NCBI RefSeq assembly: GCF_014168535.1
Contig: NZ_CP060007.1
Span: 4,030,001-4,094,000 of the forward strand
Direction: 5' to 3'
DNA length: 64,000 nt
Origin: Lacibacter sediminis
Lineage (GTDB): Bacteria; Bacteroidota; Bacteroidia; Chitinophagales; Chitinophagaceae
Shown here: piece by piece, positions 25,362-33,833 of the stretch
How the letters are laid out: every line of letters begins with the position of its first letter
Numbering within the stretch: position 1 is the first letter of the stretch
Position numbers and translations under genes: made by a program
Notes under the pieces: model-generated
Databases searched by the model: none
The model's input: only the letters and a program-made list of their open reading frames with translations
What the model was told of the DNA's origin: nothing

Positions 25362-25379
25362 GTTGATTGCCTAACTAAC
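25362..25379. repeat. Isolated palindromic end box of the islet repeat
   Basis: GTTGATTGCCTAACTAAC is a variant of the boxes at 21234 and 23252 and contains GCCTAAC (complement GTTAGGC). It stands 12 bases from the pabB stop codon, the right border of the islet. No right-hand part follows. Confidence 0.55.
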
Positions 25380-25390
25380 AAACAATTTCT

Positions 25391-26677
25391 TCAGGATAAC
25401 ACTCTTCTTATCGCATCTGCCTTCAACAAACATTCCTCATATTCTTTTTCTGCATCGCTGTAAAAGGTAATACCACTGCCCACCATGTAAGAAAGATAAT
25501 TAGTGGAAGCGTTATAAAAAATACTCCGGATCACTACATTAAAATCAAAATCGCCATTGGGAGCAATATAACCAACTGCACCGGAGAACAATCCTCTTCT
25601 TGATTGTTCGTATTGTTCAATTAACTGCATCACTTTTCGTTTGGGTGCACCGGTCATACTACCCATCGGGAATGTGGCACGCAGAATATCAGTAAAGGTT
25701 AAACCTTCATTTACTTCGCCACTGACGGTGGAGATCATCTGGTATAATTGTGGAAAAGAATAAATGCCAAACAACTCATCAACCTGCACCGTTCCTTCTT
25801 TGCATACACGGCTGAGATCATTGCGCACCAGATCAACTACCATTACATTTTCGCTCTGGTCTTTTTTGCTGTTACGCAATTGTGCTTTCAATTCAGCATC
25901 CGTAACAGCATCAGTTGTATTACGCTTGAGGGTTCCTTTGATGGGTTGTGAAATAAGTGTTGCGCCCTGCTTGCGTAAAAAACGTTCCGGGCTTGCGCAA
26001 AGCAGGTAACTGTTGTTCACTTTATAAAAAGCTGAAAACGGGTTGGGTGAAATAGTTGTAAGCGCTGCATAGCTATGCAATGGATCGATGACAGCATCTT
26101 CAGCAAAAAATTCCATGCAGTAATTCAATTCATAACAATCACCACGAAGTATATGCCTGCGTACAGCTTCAATTGTTTCAATATAGTTTTCTTTTGAAAC
26201 ACGTTCTTTGATCTGCAATTCATTTGCAGCAACCGTTGAATTTATTTCTACTGCATTGATCTCATTCCATATCGTTTCATGATCATCTGTTAATGATCCT
26301 ATCCGCAGTTCCTGTTCATTGAGTTGAAAAACATATTGCGGCACAAAGAACAGCAGATCAGTAAAACCAATTTTATCAATATGCGTTGAAGGAAGTTGCT
26401 CTGTTTCGTCTTTAAGATTATACGCTAAATGACCAAAGCACCAGTTGCCTTGTTGAAGATGGAGCCATTGCTGCAGTTGTTGTAAGGCTGTGCCTGCATT
26501 GGCAGTTACGGATGATTCAACACCGCACCCGATCAAACATTCATAACTATGGCCGGGTAAGCGGTAATGATGGTTATCCAAAAAAGAACAAATGTTGAAC
26601 CGGTTACACCAGCTCAACATTTGACGTTTTGTTACAGAAAAATCTGCTATTAAAAAAGACCGGAAGTTATGCTTCAC
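25391..26677 (-). CDS. pabB: Aminodeoxychorismate synthase component I (chorismate-binding enzyme)
   Basis: 428 residues. The C-terminal chorismate-binding domain is complete: ISQPIKGTLKR near residue 240, VMVVDLVRNDLSRVC near 275, TFPMGSMTGAPKRKVM near 345 and SGAVGYIAPNGDFDFNV near 370. The N-terminal 150 residues are weakly conserved, as usual. With PabA it converts chorismate plus glutamine to aminodeoxychorismate for folate synthesis. Anthranilate synthase (TrpE) is the alternative, but the divergent N-terminus and lack of trp neighbours favour PabB. Its 3' end is the site of the islet, and a second copy of that end lies at 24010-24215. Confidence 0.88.
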   Translation of the reverse strand: MKHNFRSFLIADFSVTKRQMLSWCNRFNICSFLDNHHYRLPGHSYECLIGCGVESSVTANAGTALQQLQQWLHLQQGNWCFGHLAYNLKDETEQLPSTHIDKIGFTDLLFFVPQYVFQLNEQELRIGSLTDDHETIWNEINAVEINSTVAANELQIKERVSKENYIETIEAVRRHILRGDCYELNYCMEFFAEDAVIDPLHSYAALTTISPNPFSAFYKVNNSYLLCASPERFLRKQGATLISQPIKGTLKRNTTDAVTDAELKAQLRNSKKDQSENVMVVDLVRNDLSRVCKEGTVQVDELFGIYSFPQLYQMISTVSGEVNEGLTFTDILRATFPMGSMTGAPKRKVMQLIEQYEQSRRGLFSGAVGYIAPNGDFDFNVVIRSIFYNASTNYLSYMVGSGITFYSDAEKEYEECLLKADAIRRVLS

Positions 26678-26685
26678 AAATTGAA

Positions 26686-27117
26686 TTAAAAATCATCGTC
26701 GTCGTCATCAAAATCATCTGCGCCGCCACCCATCATATCAAACTCTTTAAAGTCGTCGTCCACTTTAAAATCATCCTCTTCTTCAGCGCCTTTCTTCTTG
26801 CCTGCAGCTTTGCCTTTTGATTTTGGAATATCAAACTCTTCAAAGTCGGGATCGTAATCATCATCTTCTTCGCCTTTGTTCCAATCATCATCCTCTTCAT
26901 CCACTTCGTCTTCATCTTCATCATCATCTTTACCTTTCGATTTTGATGCAGATGCTTTTGCACCCTTTTTCACAACGGGTTCATCATCCTCCAGTTCTAA
27001 ATCATCATCTTCGTCTTCATCATCTTCATGATTTTTTTTTGGCTTGGTATCAGCCTTCTTTGTATTCTCCGGTTTTGGAGTAGATGCGTCGCCTGTTTTC
27101 TTTATTGACTTTGCCAT
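26686..27117 (-). CDS. Highly acidic low-complexity protein
   Basis: 143 residues from the ATG at 27117. A basic N-terminus (MAKSIKKTG) is followed by long Asp/Glu runs mixed with Lys/Ala/Gly-rich spacers, ending in a poly-Asp tail. Recurrent FEEFDIP / FKEFD motifs may be short binding segments. It is intrinsically disordered; no enzyme domain. Similar acidic proteins are frequent in Bacteroidota; a chaperone-like or nucleic-acid-mimic role is conceivable but unproven. It is 8 bases from pabB. Confidence 0.7.
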   Translation of the reverse strand: MAKSIKKTGDASTPKPENTKKADTKPKKNHEDDEDEDDDLELEDDEPVVKKGAKASASKSKGKDDDEDEDEVDEEDDDWNKGEEDDDYDPDFEEFDIPKSKGKAAGKKKGAEEEDDFKVDDDFKEFDMMGGGADDFDDDDDDF

Positions 27118-27204
27118 TTGTAACAACGATTATGCTGTAAAATTTCAACGGGTTTTTGAATTAGCCAAACTTTTTTTTAAAATTATTTTTGTAAGGCTTT
27201 TATA

Positions 27205-28467
27205 CTATAAAGTTACAATCTGATCTCTGCCGGGTCCATTGGAAACATATTTCACTTCCACACCAAGGTACTCATTAATAAATGCAAGGTAAGTATTCAT
27301 TTGTTCAGGAAAATCTGCAGCTTCTCTGCAATCTGCTGCAGGTTTGCTCCAGCCTTTGAACGCTTTGTAAACAGGATCAATTTTTACTTTACTGATCTCA
27401 AACGGAATTTCCAGTGTTTCCTTTCCGTTTACATTGTAAGATGTGCACACCTGAAGTTCCGCAAAACTATCAAGCACGTCTGATTTGGTCATTACAATTT
27501 GTGTAATGCCGTTGATCATGCAGGCAAATTTCAATGCCACCAGGTCGATCCAGCCGCAGCGGCGGGGACGGCCGGTTGTTGCACCAAACTCGTTACCGAT
27601 CTTACGGAGCTCATCTCCGGTAGCATCAAACAACTCCGTTGGGAAAGGTCCGCTGCCTACTCTTGTGCAATATGCTTTTGTAATACCGATAACTTCCCTG
27701 ATCTTATTTGGAGCCACACCAAGTCCTGTGCTTACACCAGCCGAAATAGTATTTGAAGAAGTCACAAAAGGAAAAGTTCCGAAGTCAACATCGAGCATGC
27801 TGCCTTGTGCACCTTCGGCCAATACTTTTTTGCCTTCGGCGATTTTTGCGTTGATGAAATATTCACCATTTACAATATTCAATGTTTTCAGGAATTCAAC
27901 CGCTTCAAAGAATTCGGCTTCCCACGCACTGATATCTTCGGTGAAATTGTAATTGCCGAGTAACTGCTGATGTTTTGCTTTCAACTTATTGTACAGTTGA
28001 TTAAACTCAGGATCGAGCAAATCGCCAACACGTAATGCATTGCGTCCTGTTTTATCCATATAGGCAGGGCCAATACCTTTTAAGGTTGATCCGATCTTCT
28101 CATCGCCTTTTGCCAGTTCAGCCGCTTTATCTAAAGCTCTGTGTGTAGGGATGATGATATTGGTACGTTGCGCAATGAAAAGATTCTCTTTTACATTAAC
28201 ACCCATGGAGGCTACTTTTTCACACTCTCTTTTTAATGTAACCGGGTCGAGCACCACACCGTTGCCAATAAGGTTCACGATGCCTTTATGAAAAATACCG
28301 CTGGGGATTTGATGAAGCACTACTTTTTCACCATTCACATACAGTGTGTGTCCTGCGTTTGGACCACCCTGGAAACGGGCAATCACATCATAATTGGGTG
28401 CAAAAAAATCAACGATCTTTCCTTTTCCTTCGTCGCCCCATTGGAGGCCCAGAATTACATCAACCAT
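27205..28467 (-). CDS. purA: Adenylosuccinate synthetase
   Basis: 420 residues from the ATG at 28467; a longer frame to 28584 is not typical of the family. It joins IMP and aspartate with GTP in AMP synthesis. Landmarks: VILGLQWGDEGKGKIVD at the N-terminus (P-loop and catalytic Asp), GGPNAGHTLYVNG (catalytic His) near 35-50, RTNIIIPTHR, GSTLKGIGPAYMDKTGRNALRV and AEGAQGSMLDVDFGTFPFVTSSNT, and the C-terminal TTGRPRRCGWID. All are intact. Confidence 0.97.
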   Translation of the reverse strand: MVDVILGLQWGDEGKGKIVDFFAPNYDVIARFQGGPNAGHTLYVNGEKVVLHQIPSGIFHKGIVNLIGNGVVLDPVTLKRECEKVASMGVNVKENLFIAQRTNIIIPTHRALDKAAELAKGDEKIGSTLKGIGPAYMDKTGRNALRVGDLLDPEFNQLYNKLKAKHQQLLGNYNFTEDISAWEAEFFEAVEFLKTLNIVNGEYFINAKIAEGKKVLAEGAQGSMLDVDFGTFPFVTSSNTISAGVSTGLGVAPNKIREVIGITKAYCTRVGSGPFPTELFDATGDELRKIGNEFGATTGRPRRCGWIDLVALKFACMINGITQIVMTKSDVLDSFAELQVCTSYNVNGKETLEIPFEISKVKIDPVYKAFKGWSKPAADCREAADFPEQMNTYLAFINEYLGVEVKYVSNGPGRDQIVTL

Positions 28468-28555
28468 AAAATAATTTGAGTGGATAATTTGAAGCCGCAA
28501 AAATAAGTGAATCGAAAGGGGAAGAAGAAATAAAAATGCAGTTGGGGAAAGAAAA

Positions 28556-30715
28556 TTATTGTTCGGTATCGTAACGTTCAACATTCTGAATGCCCGTTAG
28601 TTTATACAGGCGTGAAACCAGTTCGTCAAGTTCGTCTTTATCGTGTACAAATATCTTGATGTTGCCCTCAAACACACCTTCTTTAGCTTCAATGGTTATG
28701 GCACTGATGTTAAGACGCATTTCACCACTGATAAGATTGGTGATCTTACTCACCACGCCCACATCATCCACCCCAATGATCTTGATACCGGTGAGGAAAG
28801 AGATCTCTTTGTTCTTGGCCCATTTTGTTTTCACTACACGATGACCAAAATTTGCAAGTAATCTTGATGCATTAGGACAAGTAGTGCGATGAATGATCAA
28901 CCCCTTGCCGGTTGATACAAACCCGAACACATCATCACCGGGAATGGGTTTGCAACAATTGGCCAAAGTGTACACAATCCGATCACTGCTTTCGCCAAAA
29001 ATGATGAGTTCAGAATCTTTGTGCGATCCGGTACGGTTAGGATCATACTCCGGCTTGGGTTCCATGGCCGGCTTTACCGGTTTCGGAAGTTCCAGTTTAT
29101 CGCCATGAATATGCAGCTCCTTTATTTCTTTAAGATCAATGGCCTTGGTAGCAATTTTATAAAAGAGTTCAAGCTGCGAAGGGAGTTTATAAAATAATGT
29201 GAGGGTTTCTACATTGTTCACATCAAAGCTGGCGCCCATCTGCTCCAGTTTGCGTTGCAGCACATACTTACCTTCATCGGCCACTTTACGTTTTTCTTCT
29301 TTCAGCGCATCTTTGATCTTACTTTTCGCTTTGGCGGTTACAACAAAATTCAGCCAGTCTTCACTTGGTTTTTGTTTGCTGCTGGTGATGATCTCGATCT
29401 GGTCGCCACTACGCAACTTATGCGCAATAGGCACCAGCTTATGATTCACTTTTGCACCAATACATCGGCTGCCCACGTCACTATGCACACTAAATGCAAA
29501 GTCTAAGGCTGTTGCACCAACCGGAAGCATTTTTACATCACCTTTTGGTGTGTACACATAAATTTCTTCTGCAAGAAAAGAGCTTTTAAAATCCTGTAGA
29601 AAATCAAGTGAACTGCTGTCCTGGTTACTTAATGCTTCACGAATATTATGGAACCATTTATCAAACCTGTCTTCGTCACCACTGCCCTCTTTGTATTTCC
29701 AATGCGCAGCCAAACCTTTCTCTGCAATTTCATTCATACGTTTGGTACGTATCTGCACTTCCACCCATTTACCTTGCGGCCCCATCACCGTTGTGTGCAA
29801 CGCTTCATAACCATTGCTCTTGGGATTACTTAACCAGTCACGCAAACGTTCAGGCGATGGCGTGTACATATCTGTAACAATGGAATAAGCTTTCCAACAA
29901 TCTTCTTTCTCCCGTTCACTCGGCGAATCGATGATGATACGGATCGCAAACAGATCATACACTTCTTCAAAACTCACTCCTTTCTTTTTGATCTTGTTGG
30001 AAATGGAGTGGATGGATTTTGGACGGCCATATAATTCATAATTTGTAAAACCGGCACGCTCTAATTTTTCCTTGATTGGTTTTACAAACTCGTTGATATA
30101 CCTGCTGCGTTCCCGTTTTGTTTCTGATAATTTGCGGGCAATTTCTTTGTACACATCCGGCTCCAGGTATTTCATGGAGAGATCTTCCATCTCCGTTTTG
30201 ATATTGTACAACCCAAGACGATGTGCCAGCGGTGCATATACATATACCGTTTCACTGGAGATCTTTAATTGTTTCTCACGCTTCATGCTATCCAGCGTGC
30301 GCATATTGTGTAAGCGATCGGCCAGTTTAATCAGGATCACACGTGGATCATCCGTAAGCGTAAGTAATATTTTTTTGAAATTCTCTGCCTGTTGGGTGGA
30401 ATTGGCATCAACCACCGTTGAGATCTTGGTGAGCCCATCAATGATCCGTGCAATTTCATTTCCAAATTCACGGGCCACATCTTCCAGCGTTACATCGGTA
30501 TCTTCTACTGTGTCATGCAACAAAGCACAAATGGTAGAACGTACACCGAGGCCAATCTCTTCCACACAGATCTGGGCAACGGCTAATGGATGCAAAATAT
30601 AAGGCTCCCCACTTTTACGACGCATGGTCTTGTGTGCATCGGCCGCCATTTCAAAGGCAGTACGCACCAATTCCTTATCGCCTTTTTTGAGTTTTGTCTT
30701 GAGCGAACGCAACAA
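28556..30715 (-). CDS. RelA/SpoT-family (p)ppGpp synthetase/hydrolase
   Basis: About 719 residues, a bifunctional stringent-response enzyme. Domain order: HD hydrolase (AALLHDTVEDTDV-type motif near 65, ILIKLADRLHNMRTL near 140), synthetase (YDLFAIRIII near 240 and NGYEALHTTVMGPQGKWVEVQIRT near 305), TGS (YVYTPKGDVKMLPVGATALDFAF near 395), a Zn-finger-like CCKPIPGDDVFGF near 595, and ACT. It makes and degrades ppGpp during starvation. The TTG at 30715 is the first standard start. The frame stays open upstream and encodes a plausible conserved N-terminus (ETITTIPAYTLTPDQEKK) that would need a CTG start at 30796-30794. Confidence 0.94.
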   Translation of the reverse strand: MLRSLKTKLKKGDKELVRTAFEMAADAHKTMRRKSGEPYILHPLAVAQICVEEIGLGVRSTICALLHDTVEDTDVTLEDVAREFGNEIARIIDGLTKISTVVDANSTQQAENFKKILLTLTDDPRVILIKLADRLHNMRTLDSMKREKQLKISSETVYVYAPLAHRLGLYNIKTEMEDLSMKYLEPDVYKEIARKLSETKRERSRYINEFVKPIKEKLERAGFTNYELYGRPKSIHSISNKIKKKGVSFEEVYDLFAIRIIIDSPSEREKEDCWKAYSIVTDMYTPSPERLRDWLSNPKSNGYEALHTTVMGPQGKWVEVQIRTKRMNEIAEKGLAAHWKYKEGSGDEDRFDKWFHNIREALSNQDSSSLDFLQDFKSSFLAEEIYVYTPKGDVKMLPVGATALDFAFSVHSDVGSRCIGAKVNHKLVPIAHKLRSGDQIEIITSSKQKPSEDWLNFVVTAKAKSKIKDALKEEKRKVADEGKYVLQRKLEQMGASFDVNNVETLTLFYKLPSQLELFYKIATKAIDLKEIKELHIHGDKLELPKPVKPAMEPKPEYDPNRTGSHKDSELIIFGESSDRIVYTLANCCKPIPGDDVFGFVSTGKGLIIHRTTCPNASRLLANFGHRVVKTKWAKNKEISFLTGIKIIGVDDVGVVSKITNLISGEMRLNISAITIEAKEGVFEGNIKIFVHDKDELDELVSRLYKLTGIQNVERYDTEQ

Positions 30716-30851
30716 ACTACGGTAATGACGAAGGATTTCCTTTTTCTCCTGATCGGGGGTAAGGGTATAGGCCGGTATAGTGGTAATTGTTTCCAGTAAG
30801 GGCGAATTTACGAAAAAACGAGTCCTTAAAAATAAAGGCTTACCGATTCAA

Positions 30852-31085
30852 TTACAGAACATTAAAAACAATCAACAGAAGTAACAATGAAACAACGGCG
30901 TAAACTGCAAACAATGGTCCATTTCCCTTCTTTGCCTTTATGCGCAATACAACATACATCGTTAGTAAAGCCAATAAGAGTAATAAATAAATCTTCTCAT
31001 TTCCCCCTTTGGCCCATTCAAGCTTATGGCTGATGAATACTAAGAATATCAAGAGTATCGGATAAAATCTAAGCAGGTAATTCAT
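30852..31085 (-). CDS. Small membrane protein, hypothetical
   Basis: 77 residues with three short hydrophobic helices (about 4-20, 31-48 and 56-75) separated by basic/Gly loops (KLEWAKGGNEK, RIKAKKGNG). No family recognised. It lies upstream of the relA/spoT gene on the same strand and could be its leader gene. Confidence 0.6.
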   Translation of the reverse strand: MNYLLRFYPILLIFLVFISHKLEWAKGGNEKIYLLLLLALLTMYVVLRIKAKKGNGPLFAVYAVVSLLLLLIVFNVL

Positions 31086-31220
31086 TTGTTGTCAGAATTT
31101 AAGGTGTTTAATTAGTGCCCGCAGTATAAAAATAACAGAGGATGATTAAATTCCATAATGTAAAATATGACCCGATTTTTCTCCCTGAGTAGCCTTCGAC
31201 AAAACAAGCCTGAAAACTCT

Positions 31221-31251
31221 TTTGCAACAAAGCTGAAACCCCCTACCTTTG
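31221..31251 (+). promoter_or_regulatory. Promoter of tRNA-Leu
   Basis: TTTG (31221-31224), a 19-base spacer and TACCTTTG (31244-31251), 25 bases before the tRNA. It is the best promoter match in the window. Confidence 0.8.
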
Positions 31252-31276
31252 CAGCCCGTTTTTAAACAAAGTTCTT

Positions 31277-31358
31277 CCGGATGTGGTGAAATTGGTAGAC
31301 ACGTCAGACTTAGGATCTGATGCCGTAAGGTGTGGGGGTTCGAGTCCCTCCATCCGGA
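31277..31358 (+). tRNA. tRNA-Leu (anticodon UAG)
   Basis: 82 bases. The acceptor stem CCGGATG / CATCCGG is perfect, with discriminator A at 31358. The D-arm TGGTGAAATTGGTAGACA is followed by the anticodon stem TCAGA / TCTGA with loop CTTAGGA (anticodon TAG), a long class II variable arm, and a T-arm with GGTTCGAGTCC. The CCA end is not encoded. It reads CUA and other CUN codons. The trigger factor gene follows at 31449; a shared transcript is possible. Confidence 0.95.
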
Positions 31359-31448
31359 CATTTCAACTGGTTTAAGGTTTCATGTTTAACGTTTTAACGT
31401 TCTGCTTCACAACCTTAAACCTTCAACCTTTAAACGTTCAACGTTATT

Positions 31449-32822
31449 ATGGCAACAGTAACAAGAGAAAACATTGGTTTGTTAACCGACAAACTAACTG
31501 TTAAGATCACCAAGGAAGATTATTTCCCTGCGTTTGAAAAAACCTTGAAAACGTACAGCAAGCAGGCGAATATTCCCGGTTTCCGTAAAGGCATGGTGCC
31601 TGCAGGAATGGTGAAGAAGATGTACGGTCCCGGCATTTTTACTGAAGAAGTGATCCGCAACATTGAAAAAGGATTGAATGATTACCTGGTGAATGAGAAG
31701 CTGGACATTTTTGCTCAGCCTCTTCCGCTCAGCAATCTCGATTTCAAACCAAATATGGAGCAACCTGCTGATTACAGCTTTGATTTTGAAATAGGGTTGA
31801 AGCCTCCGTTTGAGCTTAACCTCGGCAGCGTAAAAGCCCCTTACTATAAAGTGAAGGCAACTGCTGAAATGGTGAATGAAGAAATTGAGCGTCTGCAAAC
31901 ACGTTTAGGTAAAATGACCGAGCCTGAAACTGTAAACAGCGATGACAATGTACTGAACCTTACATTCGAAGAAAGCGATGCAGCTGGTAATGTAGTTGAA
32001 GGCGGCATTAAAAAAGATAATTCTTTACTGGTTAAATATTTTACGCCTGCGTACCGCACACAGTTGCAAGGCAAAAAGAATAACGATACCATCGTTATCA
32101 CCCTGCAGGATGCTTTTGAAGAAAAAGAACGCAACTGGGTGATCAGTGATCTTGGTTTGAAAGATGCTGCCGAAGCAGAAGGAAAGAATTTCAAACTTAC
32201 TATTACGAAAGTTGGCTTTATTGAAAAGCGTGAGTTAAACGAAGAATTCTTTAAAGAAGCTTTGCCCGGCAAAGACATTGCTACTGAAGCTGATTTCCGT
32301 GCTGCTATTGAAGCCGATATTCAGACATACTGGGATAAGCAAAGCAGCAACCAGCTCCAGCACCATCTTTATCATGTGTTGCTTGATGATACCAAAATGG
32401 AATTGCCTGAAAGCTTCCTGAAAAAATGGTTGGCTACGTCTGGTGAAAATCCAAAATCACCTGAGCAGGTTGAAGAGGAATACCCAACATTCAACAATCA
32501 ATTACGTTGGACCTTGATCACCGACAAAGTGATCACTGAAAATAAATTAGACGTTACACAGGAAGAATTAAAAGAAAGCATGCGTCAGCAGGTCATGGGC
32601 TACTTTGGGAGCATGAACCTTGGTGGTGGTAATCTTGAGTGGTTAGATCAATACGTTGATGGTTTATTGAAAGACGAACAACAGGTTGATCAAACTTACC
32701 GTCGGTTGGTAACTGAGAAGGTGTTTATCTGGGCTGAAGGCCAGGTGCAAAAAGAAGAGAAAGAAGTAAGTGCAGAAGAGTTTGCAAAGATGAATGAAGA
32801 GCACCAGCACCATCATCACTAA
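31449..32822 (+). CDS. tig: Trigger factor (ribosome-associated chaperone)
   Basis: 457 residues. The N-terminal ribosome-binding domain contains PGFRKGMVPAGMVKKMYG near residue 43, the GFRxGKxP-type signature. The PPIase region is degenerate (EEERNWVISDLGL), as usual in Bacteroidota, and a long helical C-domain follows. The tail ends HQHHHH, a natural His cluster. It shields nascent chains at the ribosome exit. Followed by a terminator and then the clpP genes, in the standard tig-clp order. Confidence 0.92.
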   Translation: MATVTRENIGLLTDKLTVKITKEDYFPAFEKTLKTYSKQANIPGFRKGMVPAGMVKKMYGPGIFTEEVIRNIEKGLNDYLVNEKLDIFAQPLPLSNLDFKPNMEQPADYSFDFEIGLKPPFELNLGSVKAPYYKVKATAEMVNEEIERLQTRLGKMTEPETVNSDDNVLNLTFEESDAAGNVVEGGIKKDNSLLVKYFTPAYRTQLQGKKNNDTIVITLQDAFEEKERNWVISDLGLKDAAEAEGKNFKLTITKVGFIEKRELNEEFFKEALPGKDIATEADFRAAIEADIQTYWDKQSSNQLQHHLYHVLLDDTKMELPESFLKKWLATSGENPKSPEQVEEEYPTFNNQLRWTLITDKVITENKLDVTQEELKESMRQQVMGYFGSMNLGGGNLEWLDQYVDGLLKDEQQVDQTYRRLVTEKVFIWAEGQVQKEEKEVSAEEFAKMNEEHQHHHH

Positions 32823-32860
32823 GATTTCTGATTTACGATTTTAGATTTCAGATTTATACA

Positions 32861-32897
32861 AAACCCCGATGCAGCAATTCATCGGGGTTTCTTTTTA
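32861..32897 (+). terminator. Terminator after tig
   Basis: AAACCCCGATG and CATCGGGGTTT form a perfect 11-base stem with an 8-base loop, followed by CTTTTT. Confidence 0.85.
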
Positions 32898-33113
32898 TAG
32901 CACTCGGTTCAACAATCTAAAATCGCCAATCTGTGTTCTGAAATCTGCAACAAACCCAGCCATTATAACCGACCTTAAACAACTTTCCACTTCCCACTTT
33001 CCACTTTCGACTTGCCTTCTGCCTTAATGTCCTGATTTTCTGCCTCGCATGGTATTTGAAAACATTTTATTCCAAACGATTTCCCTTAACTTCAAACCGG
33101 AAAAAAAACGATT

Positions 33114-33812
33114 ATGGATTTGAATAAAGAATTTGAAAAATACGCCGTGAAACATCGTGGTATCTCCGGCGCCACACTGCATAATTATCAATCAGCATTA
33201 AATAACCCAACTAATCTTACGCCATACATTATTGAAGAGCGTCCGTTGAACGTAGCCAGCATGGATGTGTTCTCACGCCTTATGATGGATCGTATTATTT
33301 TCCTGGGTGAGCCGATCAATGATTATGTTGCCAACATTGTAACAGCACAAATGTTGTTTTTAGAGAGTACAGATCGTACACGTGATATACAGATGTACAT
33401 CAACAGTCCGGGTGGCAGCATTTATGCTGGTCTTGGTATTTACGATACCATGCAATACATCACGCCTGATGTGAGCACCATTACCATTGGTATTGCTGCA
33501 AGTATGGGTGCCGTGTTGATGTGTGCAGGTACAAAAGGAAAACGTACTGCGTTGAAACATTCACGCATTATGTTACACCAACCTTATGGCGGCGCAGGTG
33601 GGCAGGCTACCGATATCCAGATCATGGTGAATGAAGTAAAGAAACTCAAAGATGAACTCTATGAGATCATTGCTTATCACAGCGGTCAAACAATTGAAAA
33701 AGTAAAAGAAGACAGCGACCGTGATTTCTGGATGAAAGCAAGCGAAGCAAAAGACTATGGACTGGTGGATGAAGTATTAGTGATGAATCCCCGTAAATCA
33801 AAAGAAAGCTAA
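33114..33812 (+). CDS. clpP: ClpP protease subunit (first copy)
   Basis: 232 residues with a longer than usual N-terminal part. The catalytic triad is present: Ser130 in GIAASMGAV, His155 in RIMLHQPYGG and the Asp in DSDRDFWM near 204. It forms a tetradecameric serine protease chamber fed by ClpX. A second clpP follows after 21 bases, so a mixed or alternative ClpP complex is likely. The start is the ATG after an A-rich stretch. Confidence 0.95.
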   Translation: MDLNKEFEKYAVKHRGISGATLHNYQSALNNPTNLTPYIIEERPLNVASMDVFSRLMMDRIIFLGEPINDYVANIVTAQMLFLESTDRTRDIQMYINSPGGSIYAGLGIYDTMQYITPDVSTITIGIAASMGAVLMCAGTKGKRTALKHSRIMLHQPYGGAGGQATDIQIMVNEVKKLKDELYEIIAYHSGQTIEKVKEDSDRDFWMKASEAKDYGLVDEVLVMNPRKSKES

Positions 33813-33833
33813 ACCTCAAAAATCAAGTAAACT

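Noticed and set aside
27205..28584. Longer PurA starting at 28584
   Set aside because: The first 39 residues have no PurA similarity and lie in the intergenic region; the ATG at 28467 gives the canonical VDVILGLQWGDEG start.
31190..31212. Third copy of the CCTTCGACAAGCTCAGG word before tRNA-Leu
   Set aside because: Only the first nine bases match; the rest is different.
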